Origin: Oscillospiraceae bacterium | Lineage (GTDB): Bacteria > Bacillota > Clostridia > Oscillospirales > Oscillospiraceae | Direction of reading: 5' to 3' | Length of the DNA: 33,125 nucleotides | NCBI GenBank assembly: GCA_902774015.1 | Contig: CACYHB010000029.1 | Location: forward strand, 1 to 33,125 | Part shown: positions 26,417 through 33,125 of the stretch, in pieces | Numbering within the stretch: the stretch's first letter is position 1 | Layout: each line of letters opens with the position of its first letter | Made by a program: the position numbers and the translations under genes | The notes under the pieces: model-generated | Databases searched by the model: none | The model's input: the letters and a program-made list of their open reading frames with translations, nothing else | Told to the model about the DNA's origin: nothing

Positions 26417-26452
26417 AACCCCCTGGAACCGCTATGGTTCCAGGGGGTTTTG
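26417..26452 (+). terminator. Terminator after copy 2
   Basis: AACCCCCTGGAACC (26417-26430), five bases, GGTTCCAGGGGGTT (26436-26449), then T. A perfect 14-bp stem placed as the rpsI terminator is placed after copy 1. Confidence 0.9.
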
Positions 26453-26468
26453 CTCTGCTCTTTTGTTG

Positions 26469-26526
26469 TTGACAAAAGAGCTGAAGAAGGTATATTATAA
26501 CGTTCGTTACATAACAATTGTTATAA
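26469..26526 (+). promoter_or_regulatory. Promoter and palindromic operator of the tetR module
   Basis: TTGACA (26469-26474) with TATATT (26491-26496, 16-nt spacer) or TATTAT (26493-26498, 18-nt). A perfect 14-bp palindrome ATAACAATTGTTAT (26511-26524) follows, inside a wider pair TTATAAC (26495-26501) / GTTATAA (26520-26526). This is a natural autoregulatory operator for the TetR-family gene 18 nt downstream. Confidence 0.75.
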
Positions 26527-26544
26527 TCAGGGAGGGGCTCGTGC

Positions 26545-27111
26545 ATGCCGCCAAAAACGAAGGTCACTGCGGAGATGATCATCGATGCCGCCATTGAAGT
26601 CGCCCGTCAACGCGGTTTTGAGAATATCAACGCACGGACGGTTTCCGGGCAGCTGCACTGCTCCACGCAGCCGGTGATGTATCATTTTTCAACGATCGAA
26701 AGCCTGAAGAGAGCCGCCTATAAGCGGGTTGATCAACTGCACTCGGAATACATGATCAACACGCCGCCCGGACAGGATCCGGTCCTTGCGATCGGCCTGA
26801 ACTATATCCGCTTCGCCGTGGAGGAACCGCAGTTGTTCCGCTTTCTGTTCCAATCCGGATATGCGGAGGAGAACAATTTGCTGGAAATGGTGGATTCGGA
26901 AGAATTGATTCCGGTGCTGGCAGCGATGCAGGAAGAGGCGGGGCTGAGCATGCAGAAGACCAAGACTGTATTCGTCACTGTCGCATTGTTTGCCCACGGA
27001 TACGCAAGCATCATTGCCAACAATCATTTGGAATTCGACGAAAAGCTGATTGCGCAACACCTTGAACAGACGTGGAACGGCGCAGTGCTCACAGCGGCAC
27101 AGGAGGAATAA
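26545..27111 (+). CDS. TetR/AcrR-family transcriptional regulator
   Basis: 188 aa. The N-terminal HTH (about 10-55) reads AEMIIDAAIEVARQRGFENI and RTVSGQLHCSTQPVMYHF, with the typical TetR third-helix VMYHF. The C-terminal ligand domain is helical (LRFLFQSG-type, FVTVALFAHGYASIIANN). The ligand is unknown. GGGAGG lies upstream of ATG 26545. First gene of a four-gene plus-strand operon; it probably represses the operon through the palindrome at 26511-26524. Confidence 0.9.
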   Translation: MPPKTKVTAEMIIDAAIEVARQRGFENINARTVSGQLHCSTQPVMYHFSTIESLKRAAYKRVDQLHSEYMINTPPGQDPVLAIGLNYIRFAVEEPQLFRFLFQSGYAEENNLLEMVDSEELIPVLAAMQEEAGLSMQKTKTVFVTVALFAHGYASIIANNHLEFDEKLIAQHLEQTWNGAVLTAAQEE

Positions 27112-27112
27112 G

Positions 27113-27601
27113 ATGAAGGTCATCCTTTACGACCTGGGTCCGGAGTACGAAGACCTGATCAAAGAAAAATGCGGCCGCGCGGTCGCGGCGGACGGGAAAT
27201 ATGCGCCCTGCCAGGGCTGCTTCGGCTGCTGGACCAAACATCCGGCGGAGTGCTTCATGAAGGACAAACTGCAGCAGATCTGCCGCGTGATCGGCCAGGC
27301 GGACGAACTCGTGATCGTCACGAAGAATCTCTACGGCGCGTACAGCGCCGCGGTCAAGAATGTCCTGGACCGTTCCATCGGGACCTCCACGCCCTTCAGC
27401 ACCTACCGCGGCTGGCAGATGCACCATACGCTCCGTTACGGAAAACACGAACTTTGGAAAGTGGTCGTATACGGAGAAGTAAGTGAGACGGAGAAGGTCA
27501 CGTTCCGCTATATGGCTGAACGGAACGCGGTCAACGACGGCTTTGAGCGGTCCGAAGTCATCTTCTTGAAAGACCTGGCGGGACTGGAGGAGACGTTATG
27601 A
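27113..27601 (+). CDS. Iron-sulfur flavoprotein-like NAD(P)H:FMN reductase
   Basis: 162 aa, flavodoxin-like fold (MKVILYDLGPEYEDLIKEK; LVIVTKNLYGAYSAAVKNVL near the FMN site). A compact cysteine set C33-x2-C36-x2-C39-x7-C47 (PCQGCFGCWTKHPAEC) matches the 4Fe-4S motif of Isf-type iron-sulfur flavoproteins. ATG 27113 starts one base after the tetR stop, with GGAGG inside the tetR end, so it is translationally coupled. A longer frame from 27050 would overlap tetR and is rejected. Likely a redox enzyme induced by the TetR ligand. Confidence 0.8.
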   Translation: MKVILYDLGPEYEDLIKEKCGRAVAADGKYAPCQGCFGCWTKHPAECFMKDKLQQICRVIGQADELVIVTKNLYGAYSAAVKNVLDRSIGTSTPFSTYRGWQMHHTLRYGKHELWKVVVYGEVSETEKVTFRYMAERNAVNDGFERSEVIFLKDLAGLEETL

Positions 27602-28332
27602 AGACGGTACTCATCAACTGTAGTCCCAAGAAACGCTTTTGCGCCTCCGCGTATTTTCTCTTTCTCCAGAGTTTTTTCCTCGGCGGGGAAAAAGTGAAGG
27701 AAAGACTGCGCTCCCCCGCCGACCACGCCCGCATTCTGGAACAGCTCCAGGACGCCCAAGCGGTGGTGTTCGGATTGCCGCTCTATGTGGACGGTGTTCC
27801 GTCCCACGTGCTGCGCTTTCTGGAGAAGATGGAGACCTTCTGCCGCGAGAAGGGCTTGAAATTCCGCGTTTACTGTGTTGCCAACAACGGCTTTATCGAA
27901 GGAAAACAGAACGAACCGCTGATGCAGGTGTTCGAAAACTTCTGTGTGCGGGCGGGGCTTACCTGGGGCGGCGGCGTGGGAATCGGAGGCGGCGTCATGC
28001 TGAACGTGACCCGAATCCTCTTTATCGTGGAAATCGCGCTGTTGGTGCTCAATACCGTGCTGAGTGCGGTACATACCGGTGTTTTCTTCCCGAAAGAGGC
28101 CTGGCTCAGCTTCGCGGAAAACACAGCCCTGCTGCTGTATTTCAACCTGGGCGTGCTGTTTTACCTCTCCGGCATGGGCAGAGCGATCGGGAAGGGAACG
28201 GCTTTCGGGGAAAAATACACCCGTATCCTGATTCCGTCCTTTGTTTTCATCCTGTTTGCTGATATCTTTTTCATAATCATCTCTTTGCTGCACGGCGGCG
28301 TCTTCCGCGGATGGCTGGCGAAGAAAGAATAA
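27598..28332 (+). CDS. Flavodoxin-like domain fused to a three-helix membrane domain
   Basis: 244 aa. Residues 1-140 resemble an NAD(P)H-dependent reductase fold (MKTVLINCSPKKRFCASAYF; AQAVVFGLPLYVDGVPSHVL; VYCVANNGFIEGKQNEP). Residues about 145-240 hold three hydrophobic segments (ILFIVEIALLVLNTVLSAV, LLLYFNLGVLFYLSGM, ILIPSFVFILFADIFFIIIS). The ATG overlaps the previous stop (ATGA, 27598-27601). It may anchor the upstream Fe-S flavoprotein to the membrane or act as its partner. Confidence 0.75.
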   Translation: MKTVLINCSPKKRFCASAYFLFLQSFFLGGEKVKERLRSPADHARILEQLQDAQAVVFGLPLYVDGVPSHVLRFLEKMETFCREKGLKFRVYCVANNGFIEGKQNEPLMQVFENFCVRAGLTWGGGVGIGGGVMLNVTRILFIVEIALLVLNTVLSAVHTGVFFPKEAWLSFAENTALLLYFNLGVLFYLSGMGRAIGKGTAFGEKYTRILIPSFVFILFADIFFIIISLLHGGVFRGWLAKKE

Positions 28333-28344
28333 GGAGACATATCC

Positions 28345-29016
28345 ATGTTTGATTCCGTGAAAAATGACAAGGTCAAAATCATTACACTCGTCGGCATGGC
28401 CGTCATGCTCATCGCGGTTGCGGTCAAAGCGGCAACATCCTCCGTTATTGCCGCCGCGGCGATCCATATCGCGGGTCTGGCGTGCTTCTTCATCATTGAG
28501 GGCATTGAAAAAACGCCCGATTCCGAATCCGGGCTGAGTTTCAAACGCTTTTTCCCGGACATGAAAAAGCCGGGAGTGCTGTCTCTTATCCTTTTCATGC
28601 TGGTTTTGACCCCGGTCGAAATGCTTCTGAGCAAGGCGGTGTTCGGCAGCGCCTATATAGACCATGTGCTGGGGCGGGTAAATGTGCCGGGTCTTGATCA
28701 GCTTCCTCTGCTGCTGTTCAATCAGATCGTTTCCGTTCTCGGTGAAGAGATCGAATTCCGCGCCTTCTTTGTGGGCAAGGGCATGAAGCGCTTTTCGTTC
28801 TGGCCGGTCGCGATCGCCGGTGCCGTGCTCTTTGCCGCGGCGCACTATGCCGCAGGTCCGGCCGGGATCGTCGCGTGGGACCTGGGCGGTATCTTTATCG
28901 ACGCGATCCTTTTTGCGATCCTGTATCGCAAGACGGGCAACTGCCTGATCAGCTTTATTCCGCATTTTCTCAACAACATGATCGGATTATTCCTCGTTCC
29001 GATCCTGTTCGGGTAA
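28345..29016 (+). CDS. CPBP-family intramembrane metalloprotease
   Basis: 223 aa, multi-TM. The CPBP (Abi/Rce1-like) motifs are present: E134-E135-xxx-R139 in LGEEIEFRAFF, His167 in AAAHYAA, and His207 in SFIPHFLNNM. Members process prenylated proteins or peptides, or serve in bacteriocin immunity; the substrate here is unknown. AAGGAG lies upstream of ATG 28345. Last gene of the tetR operon, ending 34 bp before the third rpsI 3'-end copy. Confidence 0.85.
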   Translation: MFDSVKNDKVKIITLVGMAVMLIAVAVKAATSSVIAAAAIHIAGLACFFIIEGIEKTPDSESGLSFKRFFPDMKKPGVLSLILFMLVLTPVEMLLSKAVFGSAYIDHVLGRVNVPGLDQLPLLLFNQIVSVLGEEIEFRAFFVGKGMKRFSFWPVAIAGAVLFAAAHYAAGPAGIVAWDLGGIFIDAILFAILYRKTGNCLISFIPHFLNNMIGLFLVPILFG

Positions 29017-29050
29017 AAATATAATCCCGGCAGAACAGGAGGGCCTTCGC

Positions 29051-29088
29051 AGGCCGCCCGCCGCGCTCCTCAGTTCAGCAAGCGTTAA
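29051..29088 (+). repeat. rpsI 3'-end repeat, copy 3
   Basis: 38 bp, 33 identical to rpsI. All five differences are synonymous (Ala, Ala, Pro, Arg, and TGA to TAA), so it still reads [11 protein letters not shown]-stop. Similarity ends just upstream. It is followed by about 95 bp without a gene, with a weak GCTGT/ACAGC hairpin. Confidence 0.9.
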
Positions 29089-29184
29089 GGTCAAGCTTAT
29101 ATGGGCTGTTCTCCGACAGCGTCCGTTTCTTACCGGCGGGCGGCCCATTTCAATCGCGCCGCGAAGCGGCCCGCAGGGCGCTTC

Positions 29185-29212
29185 GCCCGCCGCGCTCCCC
29201 GGTTCAGCAAGC
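29185..29212 (+). repeat. rpsI 3'-end repeat, copy 4 (degraded)
   Basis: GCCCGCCGCGCTCC, then C-C-G-GTTCAGCAAGC, reading ARRAPRFSK. It has lost the stop codon and one conserved residue (Gln to Arg), and is probably the oldest copy. Confidence 0.75.
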
Positions 29213-29218
29213 CTGCAA

Positions 29219-29249
29219 CGGACAGCTCTTCGGAGCTGTCCGTTTTTTT
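29219..29249 (+). terminator. Terminator after copy 4
   Basis: CGGACAGCTC, TTCG tetraloop, GAGCTGTCCG, then TTTTTTT. Probably the resident or an older module's terminator. Confidence 0.9.
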
Positions 29250-29265
29250 CGGAGAACGGGCGGCA

Positions 29266-29429
29266 TTTACAAAGGCCCGCGCACGGTGTTATAATGATCA
29301 TCGGATGGCGAAATCAATCGGGAATTCGATTGATGCTCATTGCAATGAGTATATGGCAAAACAGCCGGGCTGTTTTGCTGCGCAGCGAAAAGCCTTTTGG
29401 CTTTTCGCCATCATATAATCATTATAATG
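29266..29429 (+). promoter_or_regulatory. Promoter and branched palindromic leader of the MATE gene
   Basis: Promoter TTTACA with TATAAT at 29290-29295 (18-nt spacer). The leader is almost all palindrome. The outer arms TTATAATGAT/ATCATTATAA and ATGGCGAAA/TTTCGCCAT (29289-29313 with 29403-29427) are split by matched 6-nt bulges. Inside are TCAATCG/CGATTGA (29314-29333), CTCAT/ATGAG (29336-29349), GCAAAACAGC/GCTGTTTTGC (29356-29378) and GCGAAAAGCC/GGCTTTTCGC (29385-29408). The last inner hairpin and the outer stem both need 29403-29408, so they compete. Confidence 0.6.
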
Positions 29430-29470
29430 AAGAAACAAACATCCCGGTTTTCACGGAAGGAGCTCTTCCC

Positions 29471-31258
29471 ATGAACGAACAGGCTGCCAACACCAAAATG
29501 ATCGGCAAGCTGCTGTTCCGGCTGCTGCCGGTGCAGATCCTGCTGTGCGCGATCGGCTCCGTGAACGGCATCGTATCCAGCTTTTTTGCCAGCAACTTTG
29601 TCGGCATCGAGGCGATGGGCGCGGTCGGGCTGTACGGCCCGATCGGGATGCTGGTTTCGACCATAAGCACCGTCCTGGTAGGCGGTTCCGCCATCCTGTG
29701 CGGCAAATATCTGGGCAGGAACGAGCAGGAGAAGGTCCAGAACGTGTTTTCGCTGAATCTGATCCTGTCTCTTCTGATCTCGCTGGCCTTCATCCTCCTG
29801 TATCTGGCGCTGGGCCTGCTGGATCTGACGGGTTTCCTGACGCGCGACCCGGTCGTTCGGCAGCTTTTCAACCGCTATCTGCTGGGGCAGACGGTCAGCG
29901 TCGTTCCGCAGATGCTGGGCAGTTCCTGCGCGGCGTTCCTGTCCCTGGAAAACAGGCAGGGACGGACCTTTGGCGCAAGCCTCGGCTATATCGCCGCCAA
30001 TATTCTGCTCAACTTCCTGTTTGTCCAGCTTCTGCGCCTCGAAGCCTTGGGCCTTGCCCTGGCAAACGGGCTTGGCATGTGGGTCTTTCTGGGGATGCAG
30101 GCACAGGTTTTTCTGGCCGGAAAGTCGATCTTTCGCATCACGCTGCGCCATCCCCGCTGGGAAGAGGCCGGCGAGCTCCTGCGTATCGGGCTCCCGGGGG
30201 CTGCCGGCAACCTGTATCAGACCGGCCGCGGCCTGATCGTGAACAAGCTGCTGGAGGTTTTTGTGGGCAGCGCGGGCATCTCCGCCTTCGCAGCCGCAAA
30301 CAGTCTGCTGGGGCTGTTGTGGGCGCTGCCCGGCGGGATGCTGGCGGTGTCCCGGATGGTGATCAGCGTGAGCGTGGGTGAGGAGGACCGGCAGAGCCTG
30401 ACCGATGTGATGCGGGTGATGTTCCGGCGCTTCCTGCCGCTGATGGGCGCCGTTTCGCTGGCGGTGATCCTCTGCGCCGTTCCTCTGACCAGGATCTTCT
30501 ACCGTGATCCGGCGGAGAGCGTGTTCATGATGACCGTCTGGGGCTTCCGCCTCCTGCCGCTGTGCATGCCGCTGGCCATCATCTGCATGCACTTTACCTG
30601 CTACTGGCAGTCCTCCGGCAAGGAGGGCATCGTGCATCTCCTCGCCCTGTTGGACGGCGTGGTCTGCGTGGCGGGCTTTTCCGCGCTGCTGGTCCCGGCC
30701 GCAGGGATGAACGGCGTGTACATCGCAAACGTGCTCAACGGCGTGGTGAGCGTTCTGGTGGTCGTTTGCTTTGCCTGGCTGAAAAACAGGCGCTTTCCCC
30801 GGAACATGGCGGAGCTCATGGTCATTCCGGAGGACTTCGGCGTTTCGGCTGACGAGCGGATGGATCTGAGCATACGCAGCATGGAAGACGTGGTCGCCGT
30901 CTCCCGGCAGGTCCAGCGCTTTTGCCTGGACAGAGGGATCAGTCCGCGCAGCGCCTATCTGGCCGGGCTTTCCATGGAGGAGATGGCCGGCAATGTGGTG
31001 GAACACGGTTTTTCCATGGACCGGAAGCCTCACAGCGTGGATCTTCGCGTGGTTCACAAGGGCGAGGATGTGATCCTGCGCATCAAGGACGACTGCGTCC
31101 CCTTTGACCCGCGGGAGCGGCAGGCGATAACGGCCCCCGACGATCCGGCCAAAAACGTCGGCCTCCGGCTCGTGTTCCGGATGGCGAAGGACGTGCAGTA
31201 CCAGAATATTCTGGGGCTGAATGTCCTGACGCTTCGGATCGGCGGGCAGACGCGCTGA
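29471..31258 (+). CDS. MATE-family transporter fused to a GHKL ATPase domain
   Basis: 595 aa. Residues 1 to about 440 form a 12-TM MATE-type exporter (LLPVQILLCAIGSVNGIVSS; GASLGYIAANILLNFLFVQ; RIGLPGAAGNLYQTGRG). Residues about 450-595 form an anti-sigma-kinase-like HATPase_c domain: N-box LSMEEMAGNVVEHGF, G1-like IKDDCVPFDPRE, G2 KNVGLRLVFRMA. RsbW/SpoIIAB-type domains bind ATP and a partner protein. The fusion suggests ATP- or partner-gated export, or signalling by the transporter. AAGGAG 8 nt upstream sets ATG 29471; the longer frame from 29294 runs through the palindromic leader and is rejected. Confidence 0.85.
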   Translation: MNEQAANTKMIGKLLFRLLPVQILLCAIGSVNGIVSSFFASNFVGIEAMGAVGLYGPIGMLVSTISTVLVGGSAILCGKYLGRNEQEKVQNVFSLNLILSLLISLAFILLYLALGLLDLTGFLTRDPVVRQLFNRYLLGQTVSVVPQMLGSSCAAFLSLENRQGRTFGASLGYIAANILLNFLFVQLLRLEALGLALANGLGMWVFLGMQAQVFLAGKSIFRITLRHPRWEEAGELLRIGLPGAAGNLYQTGRGLIVNKLLEVFVGSAGISAFAAANSLLGLLWALPGGMLAVSRMVISVSVGEEDRQSLTDVMRVMFRRFLPLMGAVSLAVILCAVPLTRIFYRDPAESVFMMTVWGFRLLPLCMPLAIICMHFTCYWQSSGKEGIVHLLALLDGVVCVAGFSALLVPAAGMNGVYIANVLNGVVSVLVVVCFAWLKNRRFPRNMAELMVIPEDFGVSADERMDLSIRSMEDVVAVSRQVQRFCLDRGISPRSAYLAGLSMEEMAGNVVEHGFSMDRKPHSVDLRVVHKGEDVILRIKDDCVPFDPRERQAITAPDDPAKNVGLRLVFRMAKDVQYQNILGLNVLTLRIGGQTR

Positions 31259-31324
31259 TACGGGCGTCACGCAGCTTCCGGAGCCGCGCCCTTGGCGGTC
31301 CGGAACAAAAGGATGCGCTTGCAT

Positions 31325-31357
31325 ACGGGCAGTTCTTCGGAGCTGTCCGTTCTCTTT
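31325..31357 (+). terminator. Terminator after the MATE fusion gene
   Basis: ACGGGCAGTTC, TTCG, GAGCTGTCCGT (11 bp with two G-T pairs), then TCTCTTT. It differs at only two of 24 positions from the terminator at 29219-29242, and short flanking sequence is also alike. Confidence 0.8.
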
Positions 31358-31404
31358 CTCCGCGCATCCGGCGGGAGAAGATCCTGAAGAATTCTTAAGA
31401 CGCC

Positions 31405-31433
31405 TCGACTTTGCGGCGGATGCGTGGTAGGAT
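31405..31433 (+). promoter_or_regulatory. Candidate promoter of the lipoprotein gene
   Basis: TCGACT (31405-31410), 17 nt, TAGGAT (31428-31433), about 50 nt before the ATG at 31484. Confidence 0.5.
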
Positions 31434-31483
31434 GGGTACAGAAAAGGATTCGCGAAATCTTCTGAACAACGGAGGGACGCAAC

Positions 31484-33125
31484 ATGAAACAGACAAATCT
31501 GCGCTCGCTGCTGTGCCTGGTGCTGGGCCTTGCCCTGCTGCTGGCAGCCTGCGGGGTCGGCGGCACGGGAACGGAAACGCCCGGGGAGCCGACGGAAGCG
31601 GCGCCGGAGGACGCGGTCGACACGAGCACGGCGGAAGAGCCGCTGCCGGAGGGCGCTGTCAGCGTGAGCACGGTGGACGAGCTGCTCTCCGCGATCGCTC
31701 CCAACGCGGTGATCGTGCTGCAGGAGGGCGAATACAACCTGAGTACCGCCTCCGACTACGGCGCGGAGAATCTGTCGGGCTATTACCAGTGGGAACTGAT
31801 CTACGGCGGCTGCGGGCTGGTCATCTCCAACGTACACGACCTGCGCCTGATCGGGCGCGGAGAGGTCAGCATTCTGGCCGCGCCCCGTTATGCCGAGGTC
31901 CTCAGCTTCCGGGACTGCTGGGGCCTTTCCCTGGAAGGGCTGACCCTTGGCCACACCACGGAGCCGGGCGGCTGCGCGGCGGGGGTGCTGAGCTTACAGA
32001 GCTGCGACAACGTCCAGGTCACCGGCTGCCGTCTGTTCGGCTGCGGTTCCATGGGAATCACGGCGTTCAGCTGCAGCGCCGTAGCCGTGCGCGAAAGCAG
32101 GATCGACTCCTGCAGCAGCGGGGCTGTCAGCGCAAACAACTGCCGGGATCTGCGCCTGGAGGACTGCGCGCTCTGTGACTGCGGACTGAGTCAGGACACT
32201 CCGGGCGGCAGCCTGATTTTTGCGGAGCACTGCAAGGGCTTTGCGCTCGTCAACTGTGAGATCACCGGAAACCGGGTCTACCGGCTGCTGCAGAACCAGC
32301 GCTCCAGCCAGGCGGTCATGCTGGGCTGTCGGGTGGAGAACAACCGGGTGCTGGAGTCCGTGTTCCTGCTGGAGGGCCGCAGCGTGACCGTGGACAAGTG
32401 CTCTTTCCGCCTGCGGCAGGGCGACCGCTATTATGAAAACGCAAACGCGCTCTTTGCCCAGGACGCCGAGGGAGAGGCTCTGATCAGCTTCGACCTGGAC
32501 CACATGGAGCTGGCCCGGGCTGAATACGCCGGCCCCGCGGAGCAGGAGCCTGCGCAGATAGAGTCGGTCACGCGGCCCGACGGCATTCGGGAGGTCCGCG
32601 TGCACACCGTGGACGAACTGCTGGCCGCCATCGCGCCGGACACCTGCATCGTACTCGAAGCGGGCGTTTACGACCTGCGCGACGCCTCCGACTACGGCGG
32701 CGCGGGCGGCGAATGGTACAGCTGGGAGGAATGCTATGACGGCTGGTTCCTGTCCCTGCGCGGCGTCAGCGGGCTCTGGATCCAGGGCGCCGGTGCGGAA
32801 AACACGCTGATCAGCGCCGAGCCCCGCTACGCTGCGGTCTTCTCCTTCCACAACTGTGAAAACCTGGGGCTGACCGGCTTCACCGCCGGGCACAGCGACG
32901 CCCCGGCCTATTGTGCCGGCAACGTGCTGGACTATGACAGCTGCCGGAACGTAAGCGTGGAAAACTGCGGCCTATTCGGCTGCGGCGTACTGGGGATCTG
33001 GGCCTGGAACTGCGACAACCTGCAGATCCGGGGGACGGAGATCTATGAATGCTCCTACGGTGCCGCCTCGATCGAGAACTGTGATGCCGTGAGCTTTGAA
33101 AGCTGCAGTATCCGCGACTGCGACG
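31484..33125 (+). CDS. Lipoprotein with duplicated right-handed beta-helix (partial)
   Basis: Open from ATG 31484 (GGAGGG 7-8 nt upstream) to the right edge, 547 codons without a stop. A lipoprotein signal ends LLLAAC with Cys23 as the lipidated residue, then a Pro/Glu/Thr-rich linker (to about 55). Two tandem copies of one domain follow. Copy 1 begins VSTVDELLSAIAPNAVIVLQ near residue 61; copy 2 begins VHTVDELLAAIAPDTCIVLE near 373 (period about 312). Each has the DYG, APRYAxVxSF and GLFGCG-type blocks and many short C-x-N or D-x-C rungs typical of Pectate_lyase_3/beta-helix proteins. It is surface-anchored; carbohydrate binding or cleavage is possible but not shown. The high Cys content in the rungs is unusual. 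Confidence 0.85.
   Translation, partial: MKQTNLRSLLCLVLGLALLLAACGVGGTGTETPGEPTEAAPEDAVDTSTAEEPLPEGAVSVSTVDELLSAIAPNAVIVLQEGEYNLSTASDYGAENLSGYYQWELIYGGCGLVISNVHDLRLIGRGEVSILAAPRYAEVLSFRDCWGLSLEGLTLGHTTEPGGCAAGVLSLQSCDNVQVTGCRLFGCGSMGITAFSCSAVAVRESRIDSCSSGAVSANNCRDLRLEDCALCDCGLSQDTPGGSLIFAEHCKGFALVNCEITGNRVYRLLQNQRSSQAVMLGCRVENNRVLESVFLLEGRSVTVDKCSFRLRQGDRYYENANALFAQDAEGEALISFDLDHMELARAEYAGPAEQEPAQIESVTRPDGIREVRVHTVDELLAAIAPDTCIVLEAGVYDLRDASDYGGAGGEWYSWEECYDGWFLSLRGVSGLWIQGAGAENTLISAEPRYAAVFSFHNCENLGLTGFTAGHSDAPAYCAGNVLDYDSCRNVSVENCGLFGCGVLGIWAWNCDNLQIRGTEIYECSYGAASIENCDAVSFESCSIRDCD

Noticed and set aside
29294-29470. Upstream extension of the MATE gene
   Set aside because: The extension translates the palindromic leader and has no ribosome site, while ATG 29471 has AAGGAG at ideal spacing.
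29411-31954. 847-codon minus-strand frame opposite the MATE and lipoprotein genes
   Set aside because: Low-complexity, His/Gln-rich translation without motifs, crossing two real plus-strand genes and their terminator.

Overview
The window looks like a chromosomal segment of a GC-rich, gut-type Clostridia (Bacillota), most likely in or near the Oscillospirales. The evidence is GGAGG-type ribosome binding sites, sigma-A promoters, a CIRCE element, a PyrR attenuator, rpsO-pnp and rplM-rpsI pairs, and a fermentative AdhE. The order-level placement is inference from gene content and style, not from a database search.

Layout. Positions 1-546 hold a minus-strand promoter overlapped by a CIRCE operator, whose gene lies off the left edge, and a broken copy of a small zinc protein. 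547-2088 encodes a GH13 alpha-amylase-family enzyme. 2100-7100 is a mosaic: two transposase remnants (IS481-like, IS1182-like), a LytTR-DUF3021 pair, a DUF5655 protein, an ABM monooxygenase/flavodoxin operon behind a palindromic operator, a second small zinc protein, and a LexA-like S24 repressor with a near-perfect dyad over its own promoter. 7150-12080 is a mobilizable element: possible oriT hairpins, MobC, a MobA/MobL-type relaxase starting at TTG inside mobC, three structured repeats with a 137/138-nt period, a small acidic protein and a large serine recombinase. It abuts the truncated 3' end of pnp, which also carries two internal frameshifting deletions.

14255-24946 is core-like: rpsO, a Tat-exported flavinylated FAD reductase, a small-molecule kinase overlapping adhE, pyrR-uraA behind a legible PyrR attenuator, a TtcA-family tRNA thiolase, and rplM-rpsI.

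The most striking region is 24845-33125. The last ~40-50 bp of rpsI, including its stop codon, recurs downstream at 26351, 29051 and (degraded) 29185, all in the same orientation. The differences between rpsI and the first two copies are all synonymous. rpsI itself and the copies at 26351 and 29185 are each followed by an intrinsic terminator and then a promoter and cargo. Cargo 1 is an alpha/beta hydrolase behind a uORF-terminator leader. Cargo 2 is a TetR regulator with two flavoprotein-like genes and a CPBP protease. A near-empty spacer follows, then a MATE transporter fused to a GHKL ATPase domain. No integrase is present in these modules. This looks like serial, site-specific accretion of cassettes at the rpsI 3' end. 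A beta-helix lipoprotein with an internal duplication runs off the right edge.
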